A stretch of DNA of 64,000 nucleotides from Neisseria subflava. Its GTDB lineage: Bacteria; Pseudomonadota; Gammaproteobacteria; Burkholderiales; Neisseriaceae. Within the stretch, counting starts at the first letter, position 1. Each line of letters opens with the position of its first letter. The notes below the pieces were generated by a model. It was not told the origin of the DNA and did no database searches. It saw only the letters and a list, made by a program, of their open reading frames with translations. The stretch spans positions 124,001 through 188,000 of the forward strand of contig NZ_POXP01000002.1 of the NCBI RefSeq assembly GCF_003044935.1, in the 5' to 3' direction. A program made the position numbers and the translations under genes. Positions 26,780-38,434 of the stretch are shown here, in pieces.

Positions 26780-26820
26780 GGATTTTACGGCAAACAAAAG
26801 TTTGAAGCAAGAAAAACAAA

Positions 26821-26863
26821 AGGCCGTCTGAAACCTGATTCAAGCAGGTTTCAGACGGCCTTT
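26821..26863. terminator. inverted-DUS terminator after dnaJ
   Basis: AGGCCGTCTGAAACCTG and CAGGTTTCAGACGGCCT form a 17-base stem followed by T on one side and A on the other, just beyond the dnaJ stop. Confidence 0.9.
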
Positions 26864-26873
26864 TTCACAGCGA

Positions 26874-28043
26874 TTAATTATCGGAGAACAAATCGCCTAC
26901 TTTTTCGCCTACTTTTTCCCAAAACGATTTTTTGCGCGGGGTTTGGCTGAGATTGAGGCCGGAGGAGATTTTTTCAAATTCTTCCAGCAACTCTTTCTGA
27001 CGGTCGGTCAGGTTGACCGGAGTTTCAACCAAAATGTGGCAGTACAAATCGCCGGTCGAGCTGGAACGCAGAGACTTGATGCCTTTGCCTTTCACGCGCA
27101 TACGGCGGCCGGTTTGCGTTTCTTTCGGAATATGCAGTTTGACTTTGCCGTCCAAAGTCGGCACTTCGACTTCACCACCCAATGCAGCAATGGCAAAGCT
27201 GATCGGCAGTTCGCAATGCAGGTCCAAGCCGTTGCGCTCGAAGATTTTGTGCTGTCTTACGCGGACATTGACGTACAAATCGCCTGCCGGTGCACCGTGT
27301 TGACCCGGCTCGCCCTCGCCGCTCAAGCGGATGCGTTGACCGTCGTCGATGCCTGCCGGAATGTTGACTTCAACTGTTTTGCTGGTTTTGGTGCGGCCTT
27401 CGCCACGGCATTTGACGCAAGGATCCTTGATTTCTTTGCCTGTACCGTGACAAGTCGGACAAGTCTGCTGCATTTGGAAAATGGCTTGGCGGACGTGTAC
27501 CGTACCTGAGCCGTGACAGGTCGAACAAGTCGATGCGGATGTGCCCGGTTTGGCACCTGAGCCGTGGCAGACATCACATTCTTCGTAAGTCGGAATGTTG
27601 ATGCGTTTTTTCACGCCTTTGGCGGCTTCTTCAAGCGAAATCTCTATGCCGACCTGCAAGTCCGCGCCGCTGTAATCCGGCTGGTGGCCGCCTGCGCTGC
27701 CGCCACCGCCGAACATTTGGCTGAAAATATCGGAAAAATCGAAGCCTTGCGCGCCACCGAATCCGCCTTGGCCGCCGAAACCGCCAAAGCCACCGAATCC
27801 GCCCGCACCTGCGCCCTGTTCGAACGCGGCATGGCCGTATTGGTCGTACATGGTGCGTTTTTCCTTGTCAGACAAGGTATCGTAAGCTTTTTGGACTTCT
27901 TTAAATTTTTCTTCCGCTTCTTTGTTGTCAGGGTTGCGGTCGGGATGGTATTTCATTGCCAGCTTGCGGTAGGCTTTTTTGATTTCATCGTCGCTAGCGC
28001 TGCGGGCAACACCAAGGGTTTCGTAAAAATCTTTATTGCTCAT
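26874..28043 (-). CDS. dnaJ: chaperone DnaJ (type I J protein)
   Basis: Hsp40 co-chaperone of DnaK. It has a J domain with HPD (residues 1-70, [10 protein letters not shown]), a Gly/Phe-rich linker ([17 protein letters not shown] region), a cysteine-rich zinc domain with four CxxCxGxG repeats ([32 protein letters not shown]) and C-terminal substrate-binding domains. I chose the ATG at 28043 ([12 protein letters not shown]), where homology begins. No strong ribosome binding site precedes it. 389 residues, normal for DnaJ. Confidence 0.97.
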   Translation of the reverse strand: MSNKDFYETLGVARSASDDEIKKAYRKLAMKYHPDRNPDNKEAEEKFKEVQKAYDTLSDKEKRTMYDQYGHAAFEQGAGAGGFGGFGGFGGQGGFGGAQGFDFSDIFSQMFGGGGSAGGHQPDYSGADLQVGIEISLEEAAKGVKKRINIPTYEECDVCHGSGAKPGTSASTCSTCHGSGTVHVRQAIFQMQQTCPTCHGTGKEIKDPCVKCRGEGRTKTSKTVEVNIPAGIDDGQRIRLSGEGEPGQHGAPAGDLYVNVRVRQHKIFERNGLDLHCELPISFAIAALGGEVEVPTLDGKVKLHIPKETQTGRRMRVKGKGIKSLRSSSTGDLYCHILVETPVNLTDRQKELLEEFEKISSGLNLSQTPRKKSFWEKVGEKVGDLFSDN

Positions 28044-28201
28044 ATATTTTGATAGTGTTAAGAATGAATTCAAACTGGGTGAGATATGTGGGCGAGTATC
28101 AAAAACTCAAGTCAGTATTTTCAAGGCCGTTTGAAATTGTGCTTTTCCGACATCCAAACATTCAGACGGCCTTTGTCAAACCGACAGGCCCGACAACCTG
28201 C

Positions 28202-30885
<2,684 letters not shown>

Positions 30886-30915
30886 ACCGCTTTTAAGGTT
30901 TAGCCACACAGATAA

Positions 30916-30957
30916 AGGCCGTCTGAAACTTGGAAACAGGTTTTCAGACGGCCTTTT
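30916..30957. terminator. inverted-DUS terminator after leuS
   Basis: GGCCGTCTGAAA/TTTCAGACGGCC arms with an intervening imperfect stem and a trailing T run. It marks the left edge of the restriction-modification cassette. Confidence 0.85.
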
Positions 30958-31121
30958 TAAGGTAGATTAAGCTGATAAGTCCAATAACACATTGTGATGA
31001 AAAGGTTCCATTGGATTTAGAATCACTCTACACACGTCCCTGAAACATAAATCCGTTGTATTCCTCACGATGTTTTGGCACAATTCGAAGCCAATCAACC
31101 ACGCTTGTACTTGGCATCCTA

Positions 31122-31934
31122 ATGGCTTCAAAACCCTTCCTAAAATGGGCTGGTGGCAAACATAAACTTGTCCCCTTTATCGAACACAATCTACCCACTC
31201 CTGCACGAAAACGTCTGGTTGAACCCTTTTGCGGTTCTGCTGCTTTGTCTCTTGCATTGGATTTCGAACATTATCTGCTCAATGATATTAACGCTGACTT
31301 AATCGGCTTATTCCGTATCCTAAAAGAAGAAAAATCCGGATTCATAGACTATACCCGCTCTTTCTTTACTTCCGAAAACAATAGCGATTCAAGATTCTAT
31401 GAATTGCGGGAACAATTCAACTTCAACCAAGATCTACACGAACGTTCAGCGCTATTTATTTATTTGAACCGCCATGCTTTTAACGGTTTATGCCGTTACA
31501 ACAGCAAAGGGGCATTCAATGTGCCATTTGGACGCTACAAATCTCCTTACTTTCCACAACAAGAAATGGAAGGTTTCATTCAAAAATCTGACAGAGTTGA
31601 ATTAATGTGCGGAGATTTTCAAACGATCCTATCTCTGACAAACAATACAGATACTGTTTATTGTGATCCTCCTTATGCACCTTTAAGCCCAACCGCTTCA
31701 TTTACCACTTATGCCAAAGAAGGTTTCAATTTAGACGATCAAATCCGCCTTTCCCTGTCAGCCCAACAAATTGCGCCTAACTCTCAAGGCGTTTTGATTT
31801 CAAATCATGATACTGAATTTACGAGAGATATTTATTCTTCTGCTATTCTGAAAACGGTTGAAGTACAACGCAATATTGCCGCGAAAGGCAGCAGTCGTAA
31901 AAAAGTCGGAGAATTATTGGCAATTTATGAGTGA
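31122..31934 (+). CDS. alpha-class DNA adenine methyltransferase (Dam/DpnM-like)
   Basis: N6-adenine DNA methyltransferase of 270 residues, most likely acting on GATC. The alpha-class order is visible: FLKWAGGKHKL at 6-16 (SAM site), VEPFCGSAALSL, then the catalytic DPPY at 182-185. Dam and DpnM share this layout. I start at the ATG at 31122 (MASKPFLKWAGG); upstream residues are not conserved. Its end overlaps the next methyltransferase by eight bases. GC content is clearly lower than in leuS or adhE, so the cassette was probably acquired. Specificity is inferred from family and from the MutH-like nuclease next door. Confidence 0.88.
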   Translation: MASKPFLKWAGGKHKLVPFIEHNLPTPARKRLVEPFCGSAALSLALDFEHYLLNDINADLIGLFRILKEEKSGFIDYTRSFFTSENNSDSRFYELREQFNFNQDLHERSALFIYLNRHAFNGLCRYNSKGAFNVPFGRYKSPYFPQQEMEGFIQKSDRVELMCGDFQTILSLTNNTDTVYCDPPYAPLSPTASFTTYAKEGFNLDDQIRLSLSAQQIAPNSQGVLISNHDTEFTRDIYSSAILKTVEVQRNIAAKGSSRKKVGELLAIYE

Positions 31935-32742
31935 TTTCGACAAATTGGCTGAAGAAGCTGCCATTTATCAAAGTCGTTTGAAAAAAATTGTTTCAGACGA
32001 CCTTGTCCTCTACAACGAAAATTCCCTTACCGTCATGCGGAAGATATTGGAAAAACATCCAAATGGCTGTTTTGATATGATTTTCGCAGACCCTCCTTAC
32101 TTTCTTTCCAATGACGGCTTCAGTTGTCAAAACGGACAAATGGTTTCCGTTAATAAGGGCAACTGGGATAAATCCAAAGGAATGGCGGCAGATTTGGAAT
32201 TCTACGAAGAATGGCTCCGACTGTGTTACGCCTTATTAAAACCAAACGGCACAATTTGGGTTTGCGGCACATTTCATAATATCTATTTAATCGGCTACCT
32301 GATGCAAACCATCGGCTACCATATTTTGAACAATATTACTTGGGAAAAACCAAATCCTCCCCCTAATTTGTCCTGCCGTTTTTTTACCCATTCGACAGAA
32401 ACAATCTTATGGGCAAAGAAAAATAAAAAAGCCAAACATACGTTTCATTATGAAATGATGAAAGCACAAAATGATGGCAAACAGATGAAATGTGTTTGGA
32501 CATTTCCTCCACCAAATAAAACCGAAAAAACATTCGGCAAACATCCGACACAAAAACCACTCCCCTTGCTTGAACGCTGCATACTATCGGCTTCAAATAT
32601 CGGAGATTTAATTTTTGACCCTTTCATGGGCAGCGGCACAACAGGCGTTGCTGCCTTAAAACATGGTCGGAAATTTTGTGGTTGCGAACTAGAAGAAGAT
32701 TTTTTTGAATTAGCAAAGAAAAGGCTACAACAAAAGCTGTAG
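31927..32742 (+). CDS. beta-class DNA adenine methyltransferase (DpnA-like)
   Basis: Second DNA methyltransferase of 271 residues, with the beta-class order: catalytic DPPY first (55-58, in DMIFADPPYFLSNDG), target recognition region in the middle, SAM-binding FDPFMGSGTTGVAAL near the C terminus. DpnA-type enzymes methylate the same site as their partner and also act on single-stranded DNA, which helps establish the system after transformation. The ATG at 31927 overlaps the first methyltransferase. An uptake word of AGGTCG type lies at 31992-32003. It converges on the endonuclease gene, with only 12 bases between stops. Confidence 0.88.
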   Translation: MSDFDKLAEEAAIYQSRLKKIVSDDLVLYNENSLTVMRKILEKHPNGCFDMIFADPPYFLSNDGFSCQNGQMVSVNKGNWDKSKGMAADLEFYEEWLRLCYALLKPNGTIWVCGTFHNIYLIGYLMQTIGYHILNNITWEKPNPPPNLSCRFFTHSTETILWAKKNKKAKHTFHYEMMKAQNDGKQMKCVWTFPPPNKTEKTFGKHPTQKPLPLLERCILSASNIGDLIFDPFMGSGTTGVAALKHGRKFCGCELEEDFFELAKKRLQQKL

Positions 32743-32754
32743 CCCCATCTTATT

Positions 32755-33453
32755 TTAAATTATTCGAACAACACCATCTCTATCCTGTCTGGCCATTTCA
32801 CGAACTTCCCGCATGAATTCTTTTTTAAAATAAAATGCATGATTCTTATTTGAAATATTCCGATTATATTGTGCAGAAAATATAGGACTGTATGGCTTGG
32901 AATCTTTTGATCTGATTTGTATAAAACTACCGTTTGATGTGTGAATGTATCCGTCGCCGGAATTAATATCAGCTAACAGCTTACCTTTAATTTGCGTGAA
33001 ATCAGCAGATAACTGTCTGAAAAGTTCACCCTCTTCATTTATTTGCACATGATAGGCTGACTGTATGTACCATTTATCAGGATCGTTGTCGACTTTACAA
33101 ATAGGAACATATAGCAAATTCTTTATTTTTTGGTATATCCAACTATCTTCAAAGCTTATCTGATCGCTGATTAACTGATCAAAGTTACTGGAAATCTGCG
33201 AGATAAACATAGTCTCTAGTGGTGCACCATCTGCATCTGCTTTATTGGTTTTCAGCTCACCATCAGAAAAATCTGTCAAAGCATTTGTATTCTCAAGTCC
33301 TATTAATTTCTCGATAAACTGTCCTACCCCGCCTTTATTTATCTTCATTTCAGAGGTGAACTCGGGAAATCTGGTTTGATATTCAAGTTTTAGATCTCCT
33401 AGCGTCCTTCCGACGTTTTCTATAAAAAAACCATACGAATCAGTTAGATTCAT
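32755..33453 (-). CDS. MutH/Sau3AI-like type II restriction endonuclease
   Basis: About 232 residues, the size of E. coli MutH, and alignable with it along nearly the whole length by eye: GRTLGDL, KGGVGQFIEKLIG, DFSDGELKT followed by GAPLETMF (catalytic D...E-x-K, as in MutH DFAALGVELKT), KIKNLLYVPI, and the C-terminal FYFKKEFM. MutH and Sau3AI cut at GATC, so GATC is the expected target. With two adenine methyltransferases and a regulator it is a restriction enzyme, not mismatch repair MutH. The start is uncertain: 33453 fits homology, but ATGs at 33471 and 33477 are possible. It overlaps the regulator gene. Confidence 0.85.
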   Translation of the reverse strand: MNLTDSYGFFIENVGRTLGDLKLEYQTRFPEFTSEMKINKGGVGQFIEKLIGLENTNALTDFSDGELKTNKADADGAPLETMFISQISSNFDQLISDQISFEDSWIYQKIKNLLYVPICKVDNDPDKWYIQSAYHVQINEEGELFRQLSADFTQIKGKLLADINSGDGYIHTSNGSFIQIRSKDSKPYSPIFSAQYNRNISNKNHAFYFKKEFMREVREMARQDRDGVVRII

Positions 33454-33694
33454 TATCACAGTTCCCGTCATTAACATAGTCCTTAAAAGTTAAAAGTTCA
33501 GGCAAAGAAATATCTAATGCACTAGCCAAACGAATAAGATTTAATAGGGCAGGGTTACGCTCTCCACGTTCTATCATTCCGATATAAGTCCGGTGCATAT
33601 TCGCTTTTTCAGCCAATGCTTCCTGACTTAAATCCTGGAGTTGTCTTAAATGACGAACATGTTTGCCAAATTGTTTTAAAATTTCTGATTTCAT
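33440..33694 (-). CDS. XRE-family regulator, C-protein-like
   Basis: A small 84-residue helix-turn-helix protein; residues 10-65 form the domain (LRQLQDLSQEALAEKANMHRTYIGMIERGERNPAL region). Size, fold and position directly before the endonuclease gene match controller (C) proteins that delay restriction until methylation is complete. The start at 33694 (MKSEILKQF) is preferred because residues before it are non-conserved. Only 17 bases separate it from the predicted start of transcription, typical of near-leaderless C genes. Confidence 0.85.
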   Translation of the reverse strand: MKSEILKQFGKHVRHLRQLQDLSQEALAEKANMHRTYIGMIERGERNPALLNLIRLASALDISLPELLTFKDYVNDGNCDNESN

Positions 33695-33717
33695 GATGAC
33701 TATTCTTAATGTTTGCA

Positions 33718-33746
33718 AATTAAATTCCACATACAATAAGTATCAA
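33718..33746 (-). promoter_or_regulatory. promoter of the C-regulator/endonuclease operon
   Basis: Minus strand TTGATA (33746-33741), 17-base spacer, TTAATT (33723-33718). A C-protein box would be expected here; no clear GACT/AGTC pair is seen. Confidence 0.5.
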
Positions 33747-33762
33747 CTTTAGTTCTAATACG

Positions 33763-33808
33763 AAAGGCCGTCTGAAACCCTATATTCAGGTTTCAGACGG
33801 CCTTTTTA
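33763..33808. terminator. inverted-DUS terminator after adhE
   Basis: GGCCGTCTGAAACC/GGTTTCAGACGGCC arms with an A-rich loop and T run, 12 bases beyond the adhE stop. It marks the right edge of the restriction cassette. Confidence 0.88.
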
Positions 33809-33819
33809 ACTGCCCGATT

Positions 33820-36435
33820 TTATTCGCCGTAATAGGCTTTGGTCAGGATTTCTTCCATATCGGCTACCATAGCGAGGCGTGGGTTGGCCGGGGTGCATTG
33901 GTCTTCAAAAGACATCATGGCCAGCTCTTTTCTGCCGTCGAGGAAGGTTTTCTCATCGATACCCTGCTCTTTCAACGACATTTTGATGCCGACGTTGACT
34001 GCCAGTTCATGGCAGGCGCGGGCGAAGGATTCGACGCCTTCAGCCGGCGTGCTGCATGGCAGGCCTAAAGTACGGGCGATTTCCTGATATTTCAGGTCGG
34101 CTTTGTAGTAGTTGTACTTCGGCCAAGTGGCGGTTTTCTGCGGACGCGTGCCGTTGTAGCGGATGACGTGCGGCAGCAGGATGGCGTTGGCGCGGCCGTG
34201 CGGAACGTGATATTTGCCGCCAATTTTGTGTGCCATCGAGTGGTTGATGCCCAAGAACGCATTGGCAAACGCCATGCCTGCGATGGTAGAGGCATTGTGC
34301 ATATGCTCGCGCGCTTCGGGATCGGCCGCACCGTGTTTATAAGAGCGTTCGAGATATTGAAACACGAGCTTAATGGCTTGCAGGGCGAGGCCGTCTGTAA
34401 AGTCGTTCGCCAGTACGGAAACGTATGCTTCTACGGCATGGGTCAATACGTCCAAACCGGTATCGGCGGTTACGCCTGCCGGAACGGTCATGGTAAACGC
34501 AGGATCAACAATTGAAATGGTCGGTGTCAGCGAGTAGTCGGCAATCGGATATTTTTTGTCGCCGTCGCTGATGACGGTAAACGGCGTCACTTCGGAGCCT
34601 GTGCCCGATGTGGTAGGGATACCGATAAATTTGGCTTTGCGGCCCAATTCGGGGAAGCGGAACGCGCGTTTGCGGATGTCCATGAATTTTTGGACGAGGT
34701 CTTCAAAATCGACTTGCGGCTGCTCGTAGAAGAGCCACATGGCTTTTGCCGCGTCCATCGGCGAGCCGCCGCCCAGCGCGATGATGGTGTCGGGCTGGAA
34801 GCTGCGCATCAAATCCGTGCCTTTATAGACGGTTTGGACGCTCGGATCGGCTTCGACATCGGTAAACAGCTGGATGGTCACTTTGTTTTTGCGTTGATGC
34901 AGTTGATGAGTGATTTTATCGACAAAGCCCAGATCAACCATCGAACGGTCGGTCACAATCATGACTTTTTCGCAGTCTTTCATGTCTTGCAGATATTGGA
35001 TGGAATCGCGTTCAAAATAGATTTTGGCGGGCACTTTGAACCATTGCATGTTGTTTCTCCGACGGCCTACTTTTTTGATGTTTAACAGATTGACTGCGCT
35101 GACGTTGCCGCCGACGGCGTTTTTACCGTAAGAGCCGCAACCGAGGGTCAGAGAAGGCAGGAAGGCGTTGTACACGTCGCCGATGCCGCCAAAAGTAGAA
35201 GGCGAATTCCAAATCACGCGCAGCGCTTTGACGCGGGAGCCGAACGTTTTGACCAATTCTTCGTTAGCGGTATGGATGGCGGCGGAGTGTCCCAAGCCGT
35301 CAAAGGCAACCATTTCTTCGGCGAACTTCAAACCTTGTTCGGTCGAATCCGCCTTAATCATGGCCAAAACAGGCGAAAGTTTTTCGCGGGTCAGCGGCTC
35401 GTTCGGGCCGACTTCTCGGCATTCGGCGATGATGATGTTGGTTTTTTCAGGCACTTTAAACCCGGCCTGCTCGGCAATCCATGCCGCCGGTTTGCCCACT
35501 ACCGCAGAATTGAGTTTCGCTCCGCCGCAGCTGGCGCAATTCGCCGTTACGCCGAAGATAAACTCTTCGAGCATGGCTTTTTCTTTTTTATTGGCAAAGT
35601 ACACGCCGTAAGATTTGAACTCTTCGGCCAACTCTTTGTAAATCTCTTTATCGGCAATGACGGCTTGCTCGCTGGCGCACACCATACCGTTGTCGAAAGA
35701 TTTCGACATCACAATATCGTGCGCCACCTGTTTGATGTCCGCCGTTTTTTCAACATAAGCAGGTACGTTGCCCGCCCCGACGCCGAGCGCAGGTTTGCCG
35801 CAAGAATACGCGGCTTCCACCATCGCATTGCCGCCGGTCGCCAAAATCGTTGCTACGCCCGGATGCTTCATCAGCGCGGAAGTGCCTTCCATAGACGGCT
35901 TTTCAATCCACTGGATACAGTTTTCCGGCGCACCGGCCGCAATCGCTGCATCGCGCACAATACGTGCGGCATGGGCGGAACACTGCTGGGCGGACGGGTG
36001 GAACGAGAAAATAATCGGATTGCGGGTTTTCAGCGCAATGAGGGATTTGAAAATGGTGGTGGAAGTCGGATTGGTTGTCGGCACGATACCGCAAACCACG
36101 CCGACCGGATCGGCAATTTCCGTAATACCGGTTACATCGTTTTCGTTGATGACACCCACGGTTTTCAAATCGCGCAGGCGGCGCACAACGTTTTCGCAGG
36201 CAAACAGGTTTTTCGTCGCCTTATCCTCAAACACGCCGCGTCCTGTTTCTTCCACCGCGTGCATGGCGAGTACACCATGTTTGTCCAGCGCGGCGATAGA
36301 GGCTTTAGCCACAATAAAATCAATCTGCTCCTGATCCAGCTTAAGAAACTCATCCAACGCCCGTAAACCCTTTTCAACCAGGCTGTTTACCTCGGCTACG
36401 GCTGGGCTGACGACGTTGTCGGCTGATGCGTTCAT
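33820..36435 (-). CDS. adhE: bifunctional acetaldehyde-CoA/alcohol dehydrogenase
   Basis: Two fused enzymes reduce acetyl-CoA to acetaldehyde and then to ethanol, regenerating NAD+ when oxygen is scarce. The N-terminal half is a CoA-acylating aldehyde dehydrogenase (PTTNPTSTTIFKSL, FDNGMVCASEQ with the catalytic Cys near 250). The C-terminal half is an iron-type alcohol dehydrogenase (ALGGGSPMDAAKAMW, GIPTTSGTGSEVTPF, NHSMAHKIGGKYHVPHG with the metal-binding histidines). Length 871, near the usual size. It has its own promoter with an FNR-like site. Spirosome formation is known for the family. Confidence 0.97.
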   Translation of the reverse strand: MNASADNVVSPAVAEVNSLVEKGLRALDEFLKLDQEQIDFIVAKASIAALDKHGVLAMHAVEETGRGVFEDKATKNLFACENVVRRLRDLKTVGVINENDVTGITEIADPVGVVCGIVPTTNPTSTTIFKSLIALKTRNPIIFSFHPSAQQCSAHAARIVRDAAIAAGAPENCIQWIEKPSMEGTSALMKHPGVATILATGGNAMVEAAYSCGKPALGVGAGNVPAYVEKTADIKQVAHDIVMSKSFDNGMVCASEQAVIADKEIYKELAEEFKSYGVYFANKKEKAMLEEFIFGVTANCASCGGAKLNSAVVGKPAAWIAEQAGFKVPEKTNIIIAECREVGPNEPLTREKLSPVLAMIKADSTEQGLKFAEEMVAFDGLGHSAAIHTANEELVKTFGSRVKALRVIWNSPSTFGGIGDVYNAFLPSLTLGCGSYGKNAVGGNVSAVNLLNIKKVGRRRNNMQWFKVPAKIYFERDSIQYLQDMKDCEKVMIVTDRSMVDLGFVDKITHQLHQRKNKVTIQLFTDVEADPSVQTVYKGTDLMRSFQPDTIIALGGGSPMDAAKAMWLFYEQPQVDFEDLVQKFMDIRKRAFRFPELGRKAKFIGIPTTSGTGSEVTPFTVISDGDKKYPIADYSLTPTISIVDPAFTMTVPAGVTADTGLDVLTHAVEAYVSVLANDFTDGLALQAIKLVFQYLERSYKHGAADPEAREHMHNASTIAGMAFANAFLGINHSMAHKIGGKYHVPHGRANAILLPHVIRYNGTRPQKTATWPKYNYYKADLKYQEIARTLGLPCSTPAEGVESFARACHELAVNVGIKMSLKEQGIDEKTFLDGRKELAMMSFEDQCTPANPRLAMVADMEEILTKAYYGE

Positions 36436-36490
36436 GGTGTATCTCCTTAATAAAAGGTGGCAATAAGGTCAATAAATTTTCACTACGATA

Positions 36491-36532
36491 ACTATAAGTA
36501 ATTTAGTTACATTTTGCTTTGACCTACATCAC
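36491..36532 (-). promoter_or_regulatory. adhE promoter with class II FNR-like site
   Basis: Minus strand GTGATGTAGGTCAA (36532-36519) matches the FNR consensus TTGATNNNNATCAA at 8 of 10 defined bases. TATAGT follows at 36496-36491. With a start near 36484 the site is centred at -41.5, the classical position for activation by FNR. This fits anaerobic induction of adhE. Confidence 0.65.
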
Positions 36533-36539
36533 AAACCAT

Positions 36540-36700
36540 GATTGAACTTTTCAGACGGCCATTTTATCGTTTATTCATTTTAATTCTTTGAAGTATAATA
36601 TTTTTATCTACACGAAAACAAAGACGGTCATTCTTCGTCGCTTTCCTCGGTAATTAAGATAAAAACAGAAAATCAATGTATTAAAATTACAAGCGTAAAT
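36540..36700. other. gene-free spacer between adhE and MFS gene
   Basis: Apart from the adhE promoter and one lone DUS (near 36548), I see only AT-rich sequence here and no open frame. Confidence 0.5.
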
Positions 36701-36701
36701 G

Positions 36702-36738
36702 AAAAAGGCCGTCTAAAAATCTTTTTCAGACGGCCTTT
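36702..36738. terminator. inverted-DUS terminator after the MFS gene
   Basis: AAAAAGGCCGTCTAAAA and its near complement ending GGCCTTTTC. The left uptake word is mutated (GTCTAAAA), but the stem is kept. Confidence 0.8.
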
Positions 36739-36751
36739 TCATATCTATCTT

Positions 36752-38071
36752 TTATTGGCTGATGTCTTCCAGCGTTCGGCCTTTGGTTTCTTCACCCAAT
36801 ACCAAGATTACCGCCACAATCAGCAGCATAACCAGCGCAAACATCATAAAGATATTGCCGAAGCCGCCGCTGTTGCCCACCATCGCCGCCACTACCATAG
36901 GCGCGAGTATGCCGCCGACGCGGCCGATGGCGCCTGCCCAGCCGGATGCGAAAGCACGGAAGCGCAAGGGGTAGAGTTCGGGGGTGTAGGTGTACAAAAC
37001 GCCCCATGCGCCCAAGTTGAAGAAGGACATCAGGCTGCCCCAGACCATGACTTCGGCCGCAGTGGTGCTTTGTCCGAAAAACCATGCGCACGCGGCGCAA
37101 GCGGCCAGGAAGCCTGCCAGCGTTGCTTTGCGGCCGATTTTTTCCACCAAGGCCGCAGCAGCTATATAGCCGGGCAGTTGCGCAACAATCATCACCAACA
37201 CATATTCAAAGGTTTTGACCACGGTATTGCCCTGCTCGACCAGCAATTTGGGCAACCAAGTGAAAATGCCGTAATACGAAAACACGATGCCGAACCAAAC
37301 CAGCCACAGCATCAGCGTGCGCCGTGCAAACGGATGTTGCCAAAGTTGGACGAAGCGGATGCGTTCGCGCGGGGCGGCTGGGGCGGCAACGGCTTGTGTC
37401 GGCGGCGTGATGCCCGATTGGATTTCCAGCGCGGATACCAAATGGTGCGCTTCATCGGTTTTGCTGCGGGAAAGCAGGTAAGGCACGGATTCAGGAACGA
37501 ATTTCAACACCAACGGCACATAAAACAGGGGCAAGGCGCCGAATAAAAACGCGCTGTGCCAGCCGGTTTGCGGAATAAAGAAATAAGACACCAGCGCAGC
37601 CGAGAGCCAGCCCAAGCCCCAGAAGCTTTCCAGCAATACAATAAAACGGCCGCGTACTTTCGGCGGCGCATATTCGCTGACCAGCGACACGGCGACGGGC
37701 AGTTGGCCGCCCAAGCCGACGCCGACAAAAAAGCGGCACACCAGCAAAACCGTCAAATCAGGCGCAAGCGCACACAAACCTGTGGCAATGCTGTACACCA
37801 CCATCGTGCCGGCAAAAACGGTTTTCCGTCCGAACCTGTCCGCCAGCCAGCCGCTGAATACCGCACCCAGAGCCATGCCGACAAAGGCAATGCTGACAAT
37901 CCAACCCAACTGCGCCGGAGCCAGCGCCCAATCTTTGCCCAAAGCCGGCAATACAAACGACACCAAGCCTGTATCCATGGCATCAAACAGCCAACCTATA
38001 CCGACCAAAACCAGAAGTTTGTAATGAAAGCGGGAGGGCGGCAGATTGTGCAGCCGCGTCAGAATATCCAT
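36752..38071 (-). CDS. MFS transporter (sugar porter/NiaP-like group)
   Basis: Inner membrane carrier of 439 residues with twelve predicted helices in two halves joined by a cytoplasmic loop (about 200-240). MFS signatures are visible: GWLADRFGRKTVF after helix 2, GVGLGGQLPVA in helix 4, PESVPYLLS before the loop, and ELYPLRFRAFASGW. These fit the sugar porter superfamily and its organic-acid and NiaP-like branches. The substrate cannot be named. It stands alone between two DUS terminators, with no helpful neighbours. Confidence 0.85.
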   Translation of the reverse strand: MDILTRLHNLPPSRFHYKLLVLVGIGWLFDAMDTGLVSFVLPALGKDWALAPAQLGWIVSIAFVGMALGAVFSGWLADRFGRKTVFAGTMVVYSIATGLCALAPDLTVLLVCRFFVGVGLGGQLPVAVSLVSEYAPPKVRGRFIVLLESFWGLGWLSAALVSYFFIPQTGWHSAFLFGALPLFYVPLVLKFVPESVPYLLSRSKTDEAHHLVSALEIQSGITPPTQAVAAPAAPRERIRFVQLWQHPFARRTLMLWLVWFGIVFSYYGIFTWLPKLLVEQGNTVVKTFEYVLVMIVAQLPGYIAAAALVEKIGRKATLAGFLAACAACAWFFGQSTTAAEVMVWGSLMSFFNLGAWGVLYTYTPELYPLRFRAFASGWAGAIGRVGGILAPMVVAAMVGNSGGFGNIFMMFALVMLLIVAVILVLGEETKGRTLEDISQ

Positions 38072-38434
38072 AGTTTCTTTCCTTTGTTTGTGTATTATTG
38101 AATTAGATTTTATAAATAACTGCTTTAGTTTCAGCTACAAATCTAAAAATAGAGCATTGTATCGATTTTAACATTTATACAATATGCAAAGAATAGGAAG
38201 CGCGCGTTTTTTGGCTATTTTTGAATATCTTAATCTCGGCGATAAACCGCATACCATATTGAAACATAAAACAAGAAATTACTTCAGGCCGTCTGAAACC
38301 GATGCTCCGGGTTTCAGACGGCCTGCCGTTTTTTGCAAAGGCTTCATGCTTGGGTTATGATGTTTATTTGTAATATGTAAACAGATGATTGCCTGTTTTT
38401 ACATAACAGGCCGTCTGAAACAACGGAGAACGAT
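38072..38434. other. divergent intergenic region
   Basis: About 360 bases between the divergent MFS and NhaC-type genes. It contains a DUS hairpin at 38285-38324 and a lone DUS just before the NhaC gene. The remainder is AT-rich with no open frame, and no promoter was assigned with confidence. Confidence 0.5.
38285..38324. terminator. inverted-DUS hairpin
   Basis: CAGGCCGTCTGAAACC and GGTTTCAGACGGCCTG arms. It lies upstream of two divergent genes, so it is not an obvious terminator of either. Confidence 0.6.

Noticed and set aside
26590..26780. Short coding frames in the mntX leader
   Set aside because: The conserved RNA features explain this stretch better than coding.
32755..33453. Mismatch repair MutH
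   Set aside because: The gene forms a cassette with two methyltransferases and a C-type regulator and overlaps the regulator gene, so restriction is the better explanation.
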